A stretch of DNA of 30,732 nt, taken from NCBI GenBank assembly GCA_017626895.1, contig JAGAHV010000147.1, positions 1-30,732 on the forward strand, read 5' to 3'. A program made the position numbers and the translations under genes. The number at the start of each line of letters is the position of its first letter. The stretch's first letter is position 1. The DNA comes from Ventricola sp017626895. Lineage in GTDB: Bacteria; Bacillota; Clostridia; Christensenellales; Aristaeellaceae. Positions 16,165 through 24,744 of the stretch are shown here, in pieces. The notes beneath the pieces are model-generated. The model made no database searches, was not told the DNA's origin, and worked only from the letters and a program-made list of their open reading frames with translations.

Positions 16165-16932
16165 GTGACAGAGTTGTCAGAACTTCAGCGGTTGATAGAA
16201 AAAGCGTCCCGGATTGTGTTTTTTGGCGGAGCGGGAGTCTCCACGGGCAGCCATATTCCGGATTTTCGCGGCGCAAACGGGCTTGAAAAGGTATCGGAAT
16301 ACGAGGGACTGACCATGGAGATGATCCTGTCGACCTCTTTTTTCCATCTTCATCCGGACCTGTTTTATGCGTATTATCGGAAATATCTGCTGTTTCCGGA
16401 TGCAGTTCCCAATCAGGCACATCTGAAACTGGCGGAGATGGAACGGAAAAACTGCCTCTCCGCGGTGGTGACGCAAAACATTGACGGACTGCATCAGAAA
16501 GCGGGGAGCCGGGCCGTTTTTCCCCTTCACGGGAGCATTTATGACAATGTATGCATGGAATGCGGCCGCACCTGTTCAATTGACGCGGTTCTCCGGTCGG
16601 AAAATGTTCCAAGATGTCAATCCTGCGGGGGCGTGATCCGGCCGGGCATTACGCTGTACGGGGAGGCACCGGACCCGCTGGTGATGCGGGGCGCCTGCAG
16701 GGAAATTGCCCGCAGTGATCTCCTGATCGTCGCCGGGACAAGTCTTACGGTAGAACCGGCTGCCTCCTGTCTTTCCTATTTTCACGGGAAAGCCCTGGTG
16801 GTGATCAATGAGGATCCGCTGAAAATTGAACGGGAGGCGGCCCTTGTCATCCGCGGACGCGTGGAGGAGGTGCTGGGGGAGATCCGGGTGCCGGAGAGAC
16901 CGCAGCGGGTTCGGCGGAACTGGTGGTCCTAG
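16165..16932 (+). CDS. Sir2-family NAD-dependent protein deacylase (sirtuin)
   Basis: A 255-aa sirtuin that would remove acyl groups from lysines using NAD+. The Rossmann part has FFGGAGVSTGSHIPDFRG (about residues 19-36) and TQNIDGLHQKAGS. Catalytic His122 is in LHGS. The zinc site is complete: Cys130, Cys133, Cys151 and Cys154. GTSLTVEPAAS closes the NAD pocket. The first motif reads ST-GSH-IPDFR where the usual form is STESGIPDFR, so two positions next to the NAD loop differ. GTG 16165 follows AAGGGGAG. It is divergent from the sortase gene and is followed by the histidine operon promoter. Confidence 0.93.
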   Translation: MTELSELQRLIEKASRIVFFGGAGVSTGSHIPDFRGANGLEKVSEYEGLTMEMILSTSFFHLHPDLFYAYYRKYLLFPDAVPNQAHLKLAEMERKNCLSAVVTQNIDGLHQKAGSRAVFPLHGSIYDNVCMECGRTCSIDAVLRSENVPRCQSCGGVIRPGITLYGEAPDPLVMRGACREIARSDLLIVAGTSLTVEPAASCLSYFHGKALVVINEDPLKIEREAALVIRGRVEEVLGEIRVPERPQRVRRNWWS

Positions 16933-16948
16933 GACGGGAAATTCGCCG

Positions 16949-16979
16949 TTGACTTTCATATAGTAACGTGCTAAACTAT
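16949..16979 (+). promoter_or_regulatory. Histidine operon promoter with overlapping dyad operator candidate
   Basis: TTGACT (16949-16954), a 17-bp spacer and TAAACT (16972-16977). An inverted repeat, ATAGT (16960-16964) and ACTAT (16975-16979) separated by ten bases, covers the spacer and -10 box. A repressor bound here would block RNA polymerase. The adjacent TrpR-like gene is the obvious candidate repressor. No T-box or attenuator is seen in the short leader. Confidence 0.55.
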
Positions 16980-17018
16980 CAGGGCTTTCAGGAAAACAAG
17001 AACATGGAGGGAAATTGA

Positions 17019-17309
17019 ATGGCACTGAAGCATGATGCACAGACGGATGAGCTTTTTCGTTCGATTCTGGAACTGAGAACGTTGGATGAATGCTACTTGT
17101 ACTTTGAGGACCTCTGTACCAATAAGGAAATCCGGGACCTGGGGCAGCGGCTTGAAATCGCCCGGCTGATCAGTGAAGGAAAATCCTACCTGCAGGCAGC
17201 GGAATTACTGGGCGTCAGCTCGGCGACGATTGGTCGCGTCAAGCGATGCCTTGATTATGGGGATGGCGGCTATCAGATGATTCTGGACCGCCTGAAGGAG
17301 AAAAAATGA
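17019..17309 (+). CDS. TrpR-like YerC/YecD-family regulator, probable histidine repressor
   Basis: A 96-aa all-helical DNA-binding protein of the TrpR/YerC family. The helix-turn-helix is clear in RLISEGKSYLQAAELLGVSSATIGRVKRCL (about residues 48-77, shown in its family-typical layout), and the N-terminal half supplies the dimer helices. The family has been proposed, by comparative genomics, as a histidine regulator (HisR) in Bacillota. Its place as first gene of the his operon, overlapping hisZ by four bases, agrees. ATG 17019 follows GGAGGG. By analogy with TrpR it may use histidine as co-repressor; that is inference. Confidence 0.85.
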   Translation: MALKHDAQTDELFRSILELRTLDECYLYFEDLCTNKEIRDLGQRLEIARLISEGKSYLQAAELLGVSSATIGRVKRCLDYGDGGYQMILDRLKEKK

Positions 17310-18358
17310 GTGTAATCACAGCCGGAATGCGGGCAGATGAAATTCTCTCGGCCAGGCTTCGTGCACTGTATGGTCAGTATGGCTACCGGATTTACAAGGT
17401 CAACCGTTTTGAGGCATATGAACTGTATGTGCAGAATAAGAATTTCCTGACAGATGAACGCGTTCTGACGTTTACGGACCTGAACGGACGCCTGATGGCC
17501 CTCAAGCCGGATATTACGCTGTCCGTTGTCCGCAATACACGGGATGAACGGGAACCGGTCCGGGTATGCTATTCGGAGAGCGCCTACCGGGTTCCCCGGG
17601 GCGGCGACCGGTTCCAGGAAATCATGCAGACGGGCATTGAATATATCGGGAACTGCGAACCGGCGGCTTTGGCGGAGATCCTGCTTCTGGCGCAGAAGAG
17701 TCTCCGCATAATTTCGGACAGGTACGCCCTGGATATTTCGCACATGGGTCTGGTGCAGGAACTGCTTCGTTTTGCCCGGATTGAGGAGGCGGATTATCCG
17801 GAGGTCCTTGAGATGATCCGCAGGAAGGACCGCCACGGCATGCAGGACTTTACCGCGCGGCAGGCCCTGCCCGGACAGGCATGCGACCTGCTGGATCTCA
17901 TGATCATCCTGAGCGGACCGGTCATCCCCGCCCTTGAGCGCCTGAGCGCGTTTCCCCTGCCGGAGAGCACGCTGCAGATCATGCGGGAACTGGAACAGAT
18001 TGCAAGGCTCTCGCAGCGCGTCTGGTCCGGTACGCTGAACCTGGATTTCAGCGTTCTGGGGGACATGCAGTACTATAACGGCCTGACACTGTCCGGGTTT
18101 ATCGACGGAATTCCGTCGCCGGTGCTCATCGGCGGTCAGTATGATCCGCTTCTCAGCCGTCTGGGGCGGCAGGGACAGGGAATCGGCTTTGCGGTCTACC
18201 TGAATCAGATTGACCGCTGCATGCCGGAAATGCCGGAAAAAGCGGTTCAGTTTGTCCCGCTGGGCACGGATCCCGAAGCGGCGTTTCTTGAAGCGGAACG
18301 GCTTCGCGCAGACGGGAAAACCGTCATCCTTGGAGAGGAGGAAACGGACAAATGCTGA
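17306..18358 (+). CDS. hisZ: ATP phosphoribosyltransferase regulatory subunit HisZ
   Basis: A 350-aa paralogue of histidyl-tRNA synthetase that lacks aminoacylation and serves as the regulatory partner of short-form HisG. Class II synthetase motifs remain recognisable: LTFTDLNGRLMALKPDITLSVVR near residue 52 (motif 2-like region, with YRVPRGGDRFQEIMQTGIEYIG), and a degenerate C-terminal GGQYDPLLSRLGRQGQGIGFAV. No anticodon-binding domain follows, as expected for HisZ. It overlaps the regulator gene by four bases (ATGA) and hisG by seven, which suggests translational coupling and fixed subunit ratios. Confidence 0.94.
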   Translation: MSVITAGMRADEILSARLRALYGQYGYRIYKVNRFEAYELYVQNKNFLTDERVLTFTDLNGRLMALKPDITLSVVRNTRDEREPVRVCYSESAYRVPRGGDRFQEIMQTGIEYIGNCEPAALAEILLLAQKSLRIISDRYALDISHMGLVQELLRFARIEEADYPEVLEMIRRKDRHGMQDFTARQALPGQACDLLDLMIILSGPVIPALERLSAFPLPESTLQIMRELEQIARLSQRVWSGTLNLDFSVLGDMQYYNGLTLSGFIDGIPSPVLIGGQYDPLLSRLGRQGQGIGFAVYLNQIDRCMPEMPEKAVQFVPLGTDPEAAFLEAERLRADGKTVILGEEETDKC

Positions 18359-18981
18359 GAATTGCCCTGCCGAAAGGACGGCTGGGGGAGAAAGCCTATA
18401 AGGCGCTGGCCACGGCGGGCTATCCCTGTCCGGAACTCCTTGAGGATAACCGCCGTCTGATTTTTGAAAACCCTGAGGCCGGGGTGCAGTATTTCCTGGT
18501 CAAGCCCTCGGATGTTTCCGTCTACGTGGAACACGGCGCGGCGGATGCCGGGATTGTGGGCAAGGATATCCTCCTCGAATACGAACCGGATGTCTATGAA
18601 CTGTTTGACCTGCACATGGGCAAATGCCGGATGTGTGTGGCCGGGCCGAATGCGTTTCGTGATACGCATACCCGGGCGCTTCGGGTGGCCACGAAATTTC
18701 CGCATATCGCGTCCCGGTATTTTGAATCACAGTCCCGGGAAATTGAAATCATTCACCTGAACGGCTCCATTGAGCTGGCGCCGCTGGTGGGTCTTTCCGA
18801 TGTGATTGTGGATATTGTTGAAACGGGAACGACCCTGCGGGAAAACGGCCTTTCCGTTCTGGAAACGGTGGTTCCGGTCAGTGCCCGGTTTATTGCCAAC
18901 AAGGCAAGCTTTAAATTCAAAGGGGATGAAATCCGGCATGTGCTGGATGGTCTCAAGAGCTGCCTGTCGGAAAAGGATTAA
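18352..18981 (+). CDS. hisG: ATP phosphoribosyltransferase catalytic subunit, short form
   Basis: First step of histidine synthesis: ATP plus PRPP gives phosphoribosyl-ATP. At 209 aa it is the short form, without the C-terminal histidine-binding domain, so it needs HisZ, encoded just upstream. Motifs include LRIALPKGRL at the start, VEHGAADAGIVGKDILLE, and the PRPP-binding VSDVIVDIVETGTTLRENGL-type loop near residue 148. The next gene starts 88 nt later, the only wide gap in the operon. Confidence 0.96.
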   Translation: MLRIALPKGRLGEKAYKALATAGYPCPELLEDNRRLIFENPEAGVQYFLVKPSDVSVYVEHGAADAGIVGKDILLEYEPDVYELFDLHMGKCRMCVAGPNAFRDTHTRALRVATKFPHIASRYFESQSREIEIIHLNGSIELAPLVGLSDVIVDIVETGTTLRENGLSVLETVVPVSARFIANKASFKFKGDEIRHVLDGLKSCLSEKD

Positions 18982-19069
18982 ATCCGGACAGGTTTATCCA
19001 TATTAAAAAACGGGAGCACCGGAAAGTCGCCGGTGCCGAAAGAGCAAGCTACGGAGGAGGTCCTTTGCG
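18982..19069 (+). other. Intra-operon gap with hairpin between hisG and hisD
   Basis: An 88-nt spacer. GCACCGG (19016-19022) pairs with CCGGTGC (19030-19036); no T run follows, so it is not a classic terminator. A strong ribosome site, GGAGGAGG (19053-19060), precedes hisD. The hairpin could mark an RNA processing site. Confidence 0.5.
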
Positions 19070-20347
19070 ATGATCAGGATAATGAAGGCGGGCGAGTGCC
19101 GCAAGGACAGCCTGCTCATGCGTTCAATGGCGAAGAGCGGCGTTGGGGAAACGGTGACGGAAATCATTGAGACAGTGCGGAAAAACGGGGATGCGGCGCT
19201 TTTTGAGTATGCCGCACGTTTTGACCGCGTGACACTTTCAAAGCTTGAAATCAGCCGGGAGGAAAGAGCCGCGGCCCTGGCCCGGATTCCCGAGGATCTC
19301 CTGCACGCCATGACACTGGCCAGGGACAACATTACGGCGTATCACCGGGCGCAGCTCCGGACGGGATTTGAACTGGATCTGGGCAGCGGGGTGTACATGG
19401 GACAGAAGATTACCCCCATTGCCCGGGTAGGTCTCTATATCCCCGGAGGAACAGCGGCATATCCGTCGTCGGTGTTTATGAATGCCATTCCGGCCAAGCT
19501 GGCCGGCTGCGAGGAACTGGTCATGGTTTCCCCGCCCGGACCGGGCGGAACCATTCCGGATGCCATTCTGGCTGCCGCGGAAATGGCCGGCGTGGACCGG
19601 GTGTTCACGGTGGGCGGCGCACAGGCCGTGGCGGCTTTGGCGTATGGAACGGAGAGTATCCCGCGGGTAGACAAGATTGTCGGCCCCGGCAATGCGTTTG
19701 TGACCGAGGCAAAGCGGCAGGTGTTCGGGCAGGTGGCCATTGACATGATCGCCGGTCCCAGTGAGATCCTGGTGATTGCGGACGGTGAGAGCAATCCGGC
19801 CTGGGTGGCGGCGGATCTGCTTTCGCAGGCGGAGCATGACCGTCTGGCGACGGCCGTGCTGATTACGGACAGCGAGACATTGGCCGAGGAGGTCTGCGCC
19901 GAAGTGGAACGGCAGCTTTTGCAGCTGCCGCGGGAGGAGATTGCCCGTGCCTCCATTGACAATAACGGAAAAATCATCCTGGTGGAGAGCCTTGAGGAGG
20001 GGGTGGCCCTCTCCAATGAGCTGGCACCGGAGCACCTGGAGCTGTTCGTGAGCAATCCCGAGCAGCTGCTGCCGTTGGTGATCAATGCCGGCAGCGTCTT
20101 TATGGGACGGTGCTGTCCGGAATCCCTGGGGGATTATCTGGCGGGGCCCAACCACATCCTGCCGACCTCCGGAACCGCGCGGTTCTCAAGCCCCCTGGGG
20201 GTGGATGACTTTATCAAGAAGACTCAGTATACCTACTATACAAAGGATGCGCTCAGCCAGGTCGCCGGGGACATTGCCGTCTTTGCCCGGGCGGAGGGAC
20301 TTGAGGCGCATGCCCGGGCGGCACTGATCCGGGGGAAGGAGGCGTGA
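19070..20347 (+). CDS. hisD: Histidinol dehydrogenase
   Basis: Last two oxidations of the pathway, histidinol to histidine, with NAD+ and a zinc ion; 425 aa. Family landmarks in order: IARVGLYIPGGTAAYPSSV (about residue 121), VGGAQAVAALAYGTES, KIVGPGNAFVTEAKR, DMIAGPSEILVIAD, LLSQAEHDRLATAVL, then ELAPEHLEL and the GPNHILPTSGTARF stretch. Zinc-ligand Gln and His (in SQAEHD) are present. ATG 19070 follows GGAGGAGG. It ends one base into hisC. Confidence 0.97.
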   Translation: MIRIMKAGECRKDSLLMRSMAKSGVGETVTEIIETVRKNGDAALFEYAARFDRVTLSKLEISREERAAALARIPEDLLHAMTLARDNITAYHRAQLRTGFELDLGSGVYMGQKITPIARVGLYIPGGTAAYPSSVFMNAIPAKLAGCEELVMVSPPGPGGTIPDAILAAAEMAGVDRVFTVGGAQAVAALAYGTESIPRVDKIVGPGNAFVTEAKRQVFGQVAIDMIAGPSEILVIADGESNPAWVAADLLSQAEHDRLATAVLITDSETLAEEVCAEVERQLLQLPREEIARASIDNNGKIILVESLEEGVALSNELAPEHLELFVSNPEQLLPLVINAGSVFMGRCCPESLGDYLAGPNHILPTSGTARFSSPLGVDDFIKKTQYTYYTKDALSQVAGDIAVFARAEGLEAHARAALIRGKEA

Positions 20348-21414
20348 TGAAATCCTATCTGAGAGAAAATCACCGGTCTCTCCCGGCCTATGTACCGGGG
20401 ACGCATGAGGAAGGGAATGACGTGATTCGCCTCAATACCAACGAGTCGCCGTTCCCGCCTTCTGCCAGTGTGCTTGAGGCCATTGCGGCGGAGAGCACCA
20501 GACTCAATTTCTACAATGATCCGGACTGCACGGACCTGATTCAGGCCCTCAGCCGGAAAGAGGGTGTTGAACCGGAAAATCTGGTGGTCGGAAACGGGTC
20601 GGATCAGGTGCTGCAGCTGGCCTTCCTGGCCTTTGCCGGTCCGGACTGTCCCATAGTCCTGCCGGATATTACGTACAGTTATTATGACCTTTTCGCGGCG
20701 CTTTATGAGATTCCGCTGCGCCGGATCCCGCTGAGGGAGGATTTCCGGATCTGTCCGGCGGATTACAACCGGGCAGGGGGGATGATTGTCTTTCCCAACC
20801 CCAATGCGCCCACCGGTCTGGCACTGACCAGGGCCGAGATTGCCGGCATTCTTGAGGCCAATCCGGACCATGTGGTGCTGGTGGATGAGGCGTATGTGGA
20901 CTTTGGCGCGGAAACAGTGGTGCCGCTCATCCGGACCTTTCCCAATCTGCTGGTGGTCCGGACATTCAGCAAATCCGGTTCCCTGGCGGGCATTCGTCTG
21001 GGGTATGGCATGGGCAGCCCTGAGCTGATCGCCGACCTGGCCCGGATCCGCAACGCGGTGGACCTGTACGGCGTCAACCGTCTGGCCCAGGCGGCCGGTG
21101 CGGCGGCCTGCCGGGACTGGTCCTATTATGAGCAGAACTGCCGCAGAATCATGAACAGCCGCACCTATACGACCGAGGCACTTGGACGCCTGGGCTTTAC
21201 CGTGCTGCCCTCTCAGGGCAATTTCATCTTTGCCCGGCCGGCAGCTGTTTCGGCGGCATTTGTCAGGGAAAAGCTGAGTGAGCGGGGCATTCTCGTCCGT
21301 CATTTCAGGGGCGGACGGACGGAGGACTGGCTGCGGATTACCATTGGAACCGATGCGGAAATGCAGCAGCTGGTGGATGCATGCCGTGACCTTGTGACAT
21401 CAGGGAAGGAATAA
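20347..21414 (+). CDS. hisC: Histidinol-phosphate aminotransferase
   Basis: PLP-dependent aminotransferase that converts imidazole-acetol phosphate to histidinol phosphate; 355 aa. Fold-type I signs: IRLNTNESPFPPS near the N-terminus, FPNPNAPTGLALT, VDEAYVDFG, and the PLP-lysine motif TFSKSGSLAGIRLGYG. A C-terminal HFRGGRTEDWLRITIGT carries the substrate-binding Arg. ATG 20347 overlaps the hisD stop as TGATG; GTG 20344 is a possible alternative one codon earlier. GAAGGAGG lies inside the end of hisD. Confidence 0.96.
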   Translation: MKSYLRENHRSLPAYVPGTHEEGNDVIRLNTNESPFPPSASVLEAIAAESTRLNFYNDPDCTDLIQALSRKEGVEPENLVVGNGSDQVLQLAFLAFAGPDCPIVLPDITYSYYDLFAALYEIPLRRIPLREDFRICPADYNRAGGMIVFPNPNAPTGLALTRAEIAGILEANPDHVVLVDEAYVDFGAETVVPLIRTFPNLLVVRTFSKSGSLAGIRLGYGMGSPELIADLARIRNAVDLYGVNRLAQAAGAAACRDWSYYEQNCRRIMNSRTYTTEALGRLGFTVLPSQGNFIFARPAAVSAAFVREKLSERGILVRHFRGGRTEDWLRITIGTDAEMQQLVDACRDLVTSGKE

Positions 21415-21419
21415 AGGCA

Positions 21420-22010
21420 ATGAGAAAAGCGGAGATTACCCGAAAGACAGCTGAGACAAATGTCGAGTGTCAGCTGAACCTGGATGGAACCGGCAAGAAC
21501 GAGATCTCAACCGGCGTCGGGTTTCTTAATCATATGCTGACGCTCTTTGCCGTGCATGGCCGGTTTGACCTGACCATCCGGTGCAAGGGCGACACGTGGG
21601 TAGATGACCATCACAGTGTGGAGGATATCGGGATCGTTCTGGGGCAGTGCCTGACGGAGTGTCTTGGCAATAAGGCCGGCATCCACCGGTATGGATCCAT
21701 GATTCTGCCCATGGATGAGGCGCTTGTGCTGTGTGCGCTGGATCTCTCGGGACGCAGTTCCTTTCACATGCAGGTCAGCTTTGCGGCGGAGAAGATTGGA
21801 ACGTTTGATACGCAGCTGGTGAAGGAGTTTTTCCTGGGGCTGACCCGCAGCTGTCCCATGAGCCTGCATTTCCAGGAAATGGCCGGGGAAAACGACCATC
21901 ATGTGGCGGAGGCCATGTTCAAGGGATTCGGACGGGCCCTTGCGGAGGCCGTTGCGCCGGATCCGCGGCTGAACGGGGCCGTTCCCTCCTCAAAGGGGGT
22001 GCTGGCATGA
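21420..22010 (+). CDS. hisB: Imidazoleglycerol-phosphate dehydratase
   Basis: Removes water from imidazole glycerol phosphate; 196 aa, so the monofunctional form without a phosphatase domain. The manganese-binding His/Glu motifs are intact: GVGFLNHMLTLFAVHG, DDHHSVEDIGIVLGQ and, near the C-terminus, GENDHHVAEAMFKGFGRAL. It starts five bases after hisC and overlaps hisH by four bases (ATGA). The missing phosphatase is supplied by the PHP-type enzyme at the end of the operon. Confidence 0.97.
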   Translation: MRKAEITRKTAETNVECQLNLDGTGKNEISTGVGFLNHMLTLFAVHGRFDLTIRCKGDTWVDDHHSVEDIGIVLGQCLTECLGNKAGIHRYGSMILPMDEALVLCALDLSGRSSFHMQVSFAAEKIGTFDTQLVKEFFLGLTRSCPMSLHFQEMAGENDHHVAEAMFKGFGRALAEAVAPDPRLNGAVPSSKGVLA

Positions 22011-22612
22011 TCGGCCTGATCGATTACGGTGTCGGGAATCTGTTCTCACTGGTCAGCTCTTTCGGGATGATCGGGGAGGCGGCGGAAATTGTCCGGACAC
22101 CGGAAGAGGTACGCCGGGCAGACAAGCTTATTTTGCCTGGCGTCGGCGCTTTCGGGGATGCCAGGCAGAAGCTGGCCGTGCACGGCATGGATGAGGCCGT
22201 CCTCGAGGCGGCCCGGCGCGGGACGCCGATTCTCGGCATTTGTCTGGGCATGCAGATGCTCTTTGACACCAGCGACGAATTCGGCAAGCATGAGGGCCTG
22301 GGTCTCATTCCCGGACGGATCACGGCCATGCAGCCGCGTCTGCCCGGGAACCTCAAGGTTCCCCAGATCGGCTGGAATGCGCTTATATGTGAGCCGCACC
22401 CGCTGTTTCAGGGGATTCCGGAGGGGGCCTGTGTGTATTTTGTCCACAGCTATTCCGCCGTGGACTGCGATCCGTGGACCATTGCGCGCACGGAATACGG
22501 CATTCCGGTGACGGCGGCGGTTGCCCGGGACAACGTGCTGGGAACCCAGTTCCACCCGGAGAAGAGCGGACGGATCGGGCTGGCGATGCTGAGCAATTTC
22601 TGCAGAATGTGA
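22007..22612 (+). CDS. hisH: Imidazole glycerol phosphate synthase, glutaminase subunit
   Basis: Class I glutamine amidotransferase that feeds ammonia to HisF; 201 aa. The catalytic triad is visible: Cys in GICLGMQMLF (about residue 83) and the His and Glu in GTQFHPEKSGRIG near the C-terminus. The start DYGVGNLFSLVSSF and the PGVGAFGDA oxyanion region are typical. It overlaps hisB and precedes hisA by seven bases, the usual HAF order. Confidence 0.97.
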   Translation: MIGLIDYGVGNLFSLVSSFGMIGEAAEIVRTPEEVRRADKLILPGVGAFGDARQKLAVHGMDEAVLEAARRGTPILGICLGMQMLFDTSDEFGKHEGLGLIPGRITAMQPRLPGNLKVPQIGWNALICEPHPLFQGIPEGACVYFVHSYSAVDCDPWTIARTEYGIPVTAAVARDNVLGTQFHPEKSGRIGLAMLSNFCRM

Positions 22613-22619
22613 GGGAAAT

Positions 22620-23336
22620 ATGGAGATTTTTCCGGCCATTGACCTGCTGGGCGGACAGGTTGTCCGGCTTCAGCGGGGGGATTATCAGAAAGTGACGGTG
22701 TATGCCCGGGATCCGCTGGAACCGGCGGCCCGTTTTGCGGCAGCCGGTGCCCGGTATCTCCACTGTGTCGATCTGGACGGCGCCCGGGATGGAACCATGG
22801 TGAATGCGGACTGTGTGCGCCGCCTGGCTGGTGAGTCCGGTCTGAAAGTGGAAATCGGGGGCGGAATCCGCAGCGAAAAGACCATTGAGACCTATCTTGA
22901 ATGCGGCATCTGGCGCGTGATTCTGGGGACGATTGCCGTTCGCGATCCGGAATTTACGGGGCAAATGCTGAAACGATACGGGGACCGGGTGGCCATCGGG
23001 GTGGATATCCGGGATGGCATGGTGGCGGTCAGCGGCTGGCTTGAAAGCGGCGGAATCCGCTTTGAGGATCTGTGCGAAAGACTCCGTGACCAGGGCGCAA
23101 AGGGCCTCATCGTCACGGATATCTCCAGGGACGGGATGCTCAGCGGGGCGAACCGGACGCTGTATCAGGACCTGATGCGAAGCTTCCCGGCGTTTGAACT
23201 GACCGCCTCAGGCGGGGTATCGGATCTGGAGGATATTCGCGGTCTCCGGGATCTGGGCATGTACGGCGCCATTATCGGGAAGGCGTACTATGAGGGACGG
23301 ATCGATCTCAAAGAGGCGGTTGAGGTGGCAAGATGA
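22620..23336 (+). CDS. hisA: Phosphoribosylformimino-AICAR-phosphate isomerase HisA
   Basis: Ring-opening isomerase with a (beta/alpha)8 barrel; 238 aa. The catalytic Asp of strand 1 is in FPAIDLLGGQVVRL and the second Asp is in IGVDIRDGMVAVSGW. Phosphate-binding loops are EIGGGIRSEKT and TASGGVSDLEDI. The TDISRDGMLSGAN segment is typical. It overlaps hisF by four bases. Confidence 0.97.
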   Translation: MEIFPAIDLLGGQVVRLQRGDYQKVTVYARDPLEPAARFAAAGARYLHCVDLDGARDGTMVNADCVRRLAGESGLKVEIGGGIRSEKTIETYLECGIWRVILGTIAVRDPEFTGQMLKRYGDRVAIGVDIRDGMVAVSGWLESGGIRFEDLCERLRDQGAKGLIVTDISRDGMLSGANRTLYQDLMRSFPAFELTASGGVSDLEDIRGLRDLGMYGAIIGKAYYEGRIDLKEAVEVAR

Positions 23337-24094
23337 TTACAAAGCGGATTATTCCCTGCCTGGATGTCCGGGATGGCCGTGTGGTAAAGGGGGTCCGGTT
23401 TCAGGGACTGGCCGATGTGTCAGATCCCGTGGAACTGGCGGCCCATTACTCGGAAAACGGGGCGGATGAACTGGTCTTTTATGATATTACGGCTTCGGCA
23501 GAGGGGCGGAAGCTGTTTACGGACGTCCTGAGACGCGCGGCCTCCACCATCTTCATTCCGCTGACGGTGGGCGGCGGCATTTCCACCCTGGATGACTTTG
23601 AGCGCGTCCTGATGAGCGGCGCGGATAAGGTCAGCGTCAATTCCGGCGCCATTACCCATCCCGAAATCATCCGGGAATCGGCCAAGCGGTACGGCAGCCA
23701 GTGCGTGGTGCTCAGCGTGGACTGTGCCCGGGTGAACGGTGCTTTTCACGTGTTCCGGAACGGCGGGCGGATTGATACCGGCATCGACGCCCTTGAATGG
23801 ATTCGCAGGGGAATTGACGAGGGGGCCGGCGAAATCGTGCTGAATTCCATGGACACGGACGGGGTGCGCAGCGGGTTTGATCTGCCCATGCTGAGCGCAG
23901 TCTGTGACTTTGCAGAGGTGCCGGTCATTGCCTCGGGCGGTGCCGGCGGAATAAAGGACTTTATCACGCTGTTTCAGTCGGTGCCAAAGGTGGATGCCGG
24001 GCTTGCCGCGTCCATTTTCCATTTCGGTGAGGTCAGCATTCAGGATCTCAAGGCGGAACTGGACGCAGCGGGAATCCTGGTCAGGAGGGTATAA
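23333..24094 (+). CDS. hisF: Imidazole glycerol phosphate synthase, cyclase subunit
   Basis: Cyclase partner of HisH; 253 aa barrel. Catalytic Asp residues are in IIPCLDVRDGRVVKGVRF (about residue 11) and VVLSVDCARVNG (about residue 130). TVGGGISTLDDFERVL and IASGGAGGIKDF bind phosphate. The product supplies imidazole glycerol phosphate to HisB and AICAR to purine synthesis. It is two bases before hisIE. Confidence 0.97.
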   Translation: MITKRIIPCLDVRDGRVVKGVRFQGLADVSDPVELAAHYSENGADELVFYDITASAEGRKLFTDVLRRAASTIFIPLTVGGGISTLDDFERVLMSGADKVSVNSGAITHPEIIRESAKRYGSQCVVLSVDCARVNGAFHVFRNGGRIDTGIDALEWIRRGIDEGAGEIVLNSMDTDGVRSGFDLPMLSAVCDFAEVPVIASGGAGGIKDFITLFQSVPKVDAGLAASIFHFGEVSIQDLKAELDAAGILVRRV

Positions 24095-24096
24095 GG

Positions 24097-24744
24097 ATGA
24101 TTGATGTGAATGAACTCAAATTTGATGCGCAGGGCCTGATTCCGGCCATTGTCATTGATACGGAAACCCGGGAGGTACTGACCCTGGCGTACATGAACCG
24201 GGAGAGCCTTCAGATTTCCATGGAAAAGGGCCTGACCTGCTTCTACTCCCGAAGCCGCCAGGCCCTGTGGCTGAAAGGGGAAACCAGCGGGAATTACCAG
24301 CACATCGTCTCCATTACGGCAGACTGTGACCGGGATGCGCTGGTGGTGGAGGTGCGCAAGGATGGACCGGCCTGTCACCTGGGAACGGATTCCTGCTTTA
24401 CCGCACCGGTGTATACGGGCGATGAACCGCCGGCCTTCCAGTACGCGGACCTGATGGAAATGCTCAGGGGCCGGAAGGAACATCCGACAGAGGGCTCCTA
24501 TACCTCCTATCTGTTCAGCAAGGGAGCGGACAAGATCCTGAAGAAGATCGGGGAGGAGAGCACGGAGGTCATCATCGCGGCCAAGGATCACGACAAGGCG
24601 AATACGATCTACGAGATCGGGGACCTGATGTATCATGTCATGGTCCTGATGATTGAGGAGGGGATTACCCTCGAGGACATCCGCCGCGAGATGGCGGGAC
24701 GCCATGTCATTGATCACAAGGTGAAACAGGAGAAGATGCGGTGA
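24097..24744 (+). CDS. hisI: Bifunctional phosphoribosyl-AMP cyclohydrolase / phosphoribosyl-ATP pyrophosphatase
   Basis: HisIE fusion, 215 aa, for steps two and three of the pathway. The HisI domain (about 1-110) has YMNRESLQIS, FYSRSRQALWLKGETSGN and the metal-binding Cys/Asp set in DCDRDALVVEV and ACHLGTDSCF. The HisE domain (about 120-210) has SYTSYLFSKGADKILKKIGEE and STEVIIAAKDHD. It ends overlapping the GTG start of the phosphatase gene by four bases. It is often called hisIE. Confidence 0.96.
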   Translation: MIDVNELKFDAQGLIPAIVIDTETREVLTLAYMNRESLQISMEKGLTCFYSRSRQALWLKGETSGNYQHIVSITADCDRDALVVEVRKDGPACHLGTDSCFTAPVYTGDEPPAFQYADLMEMLRGRKEHPTEGSYTSYLFSKGADKILKKIGEESTEVIIAAKDHDKANTIYEIGDLMYHVMVLMIEEGITLEDIRREMAGRHVIDHKVKQEKMR

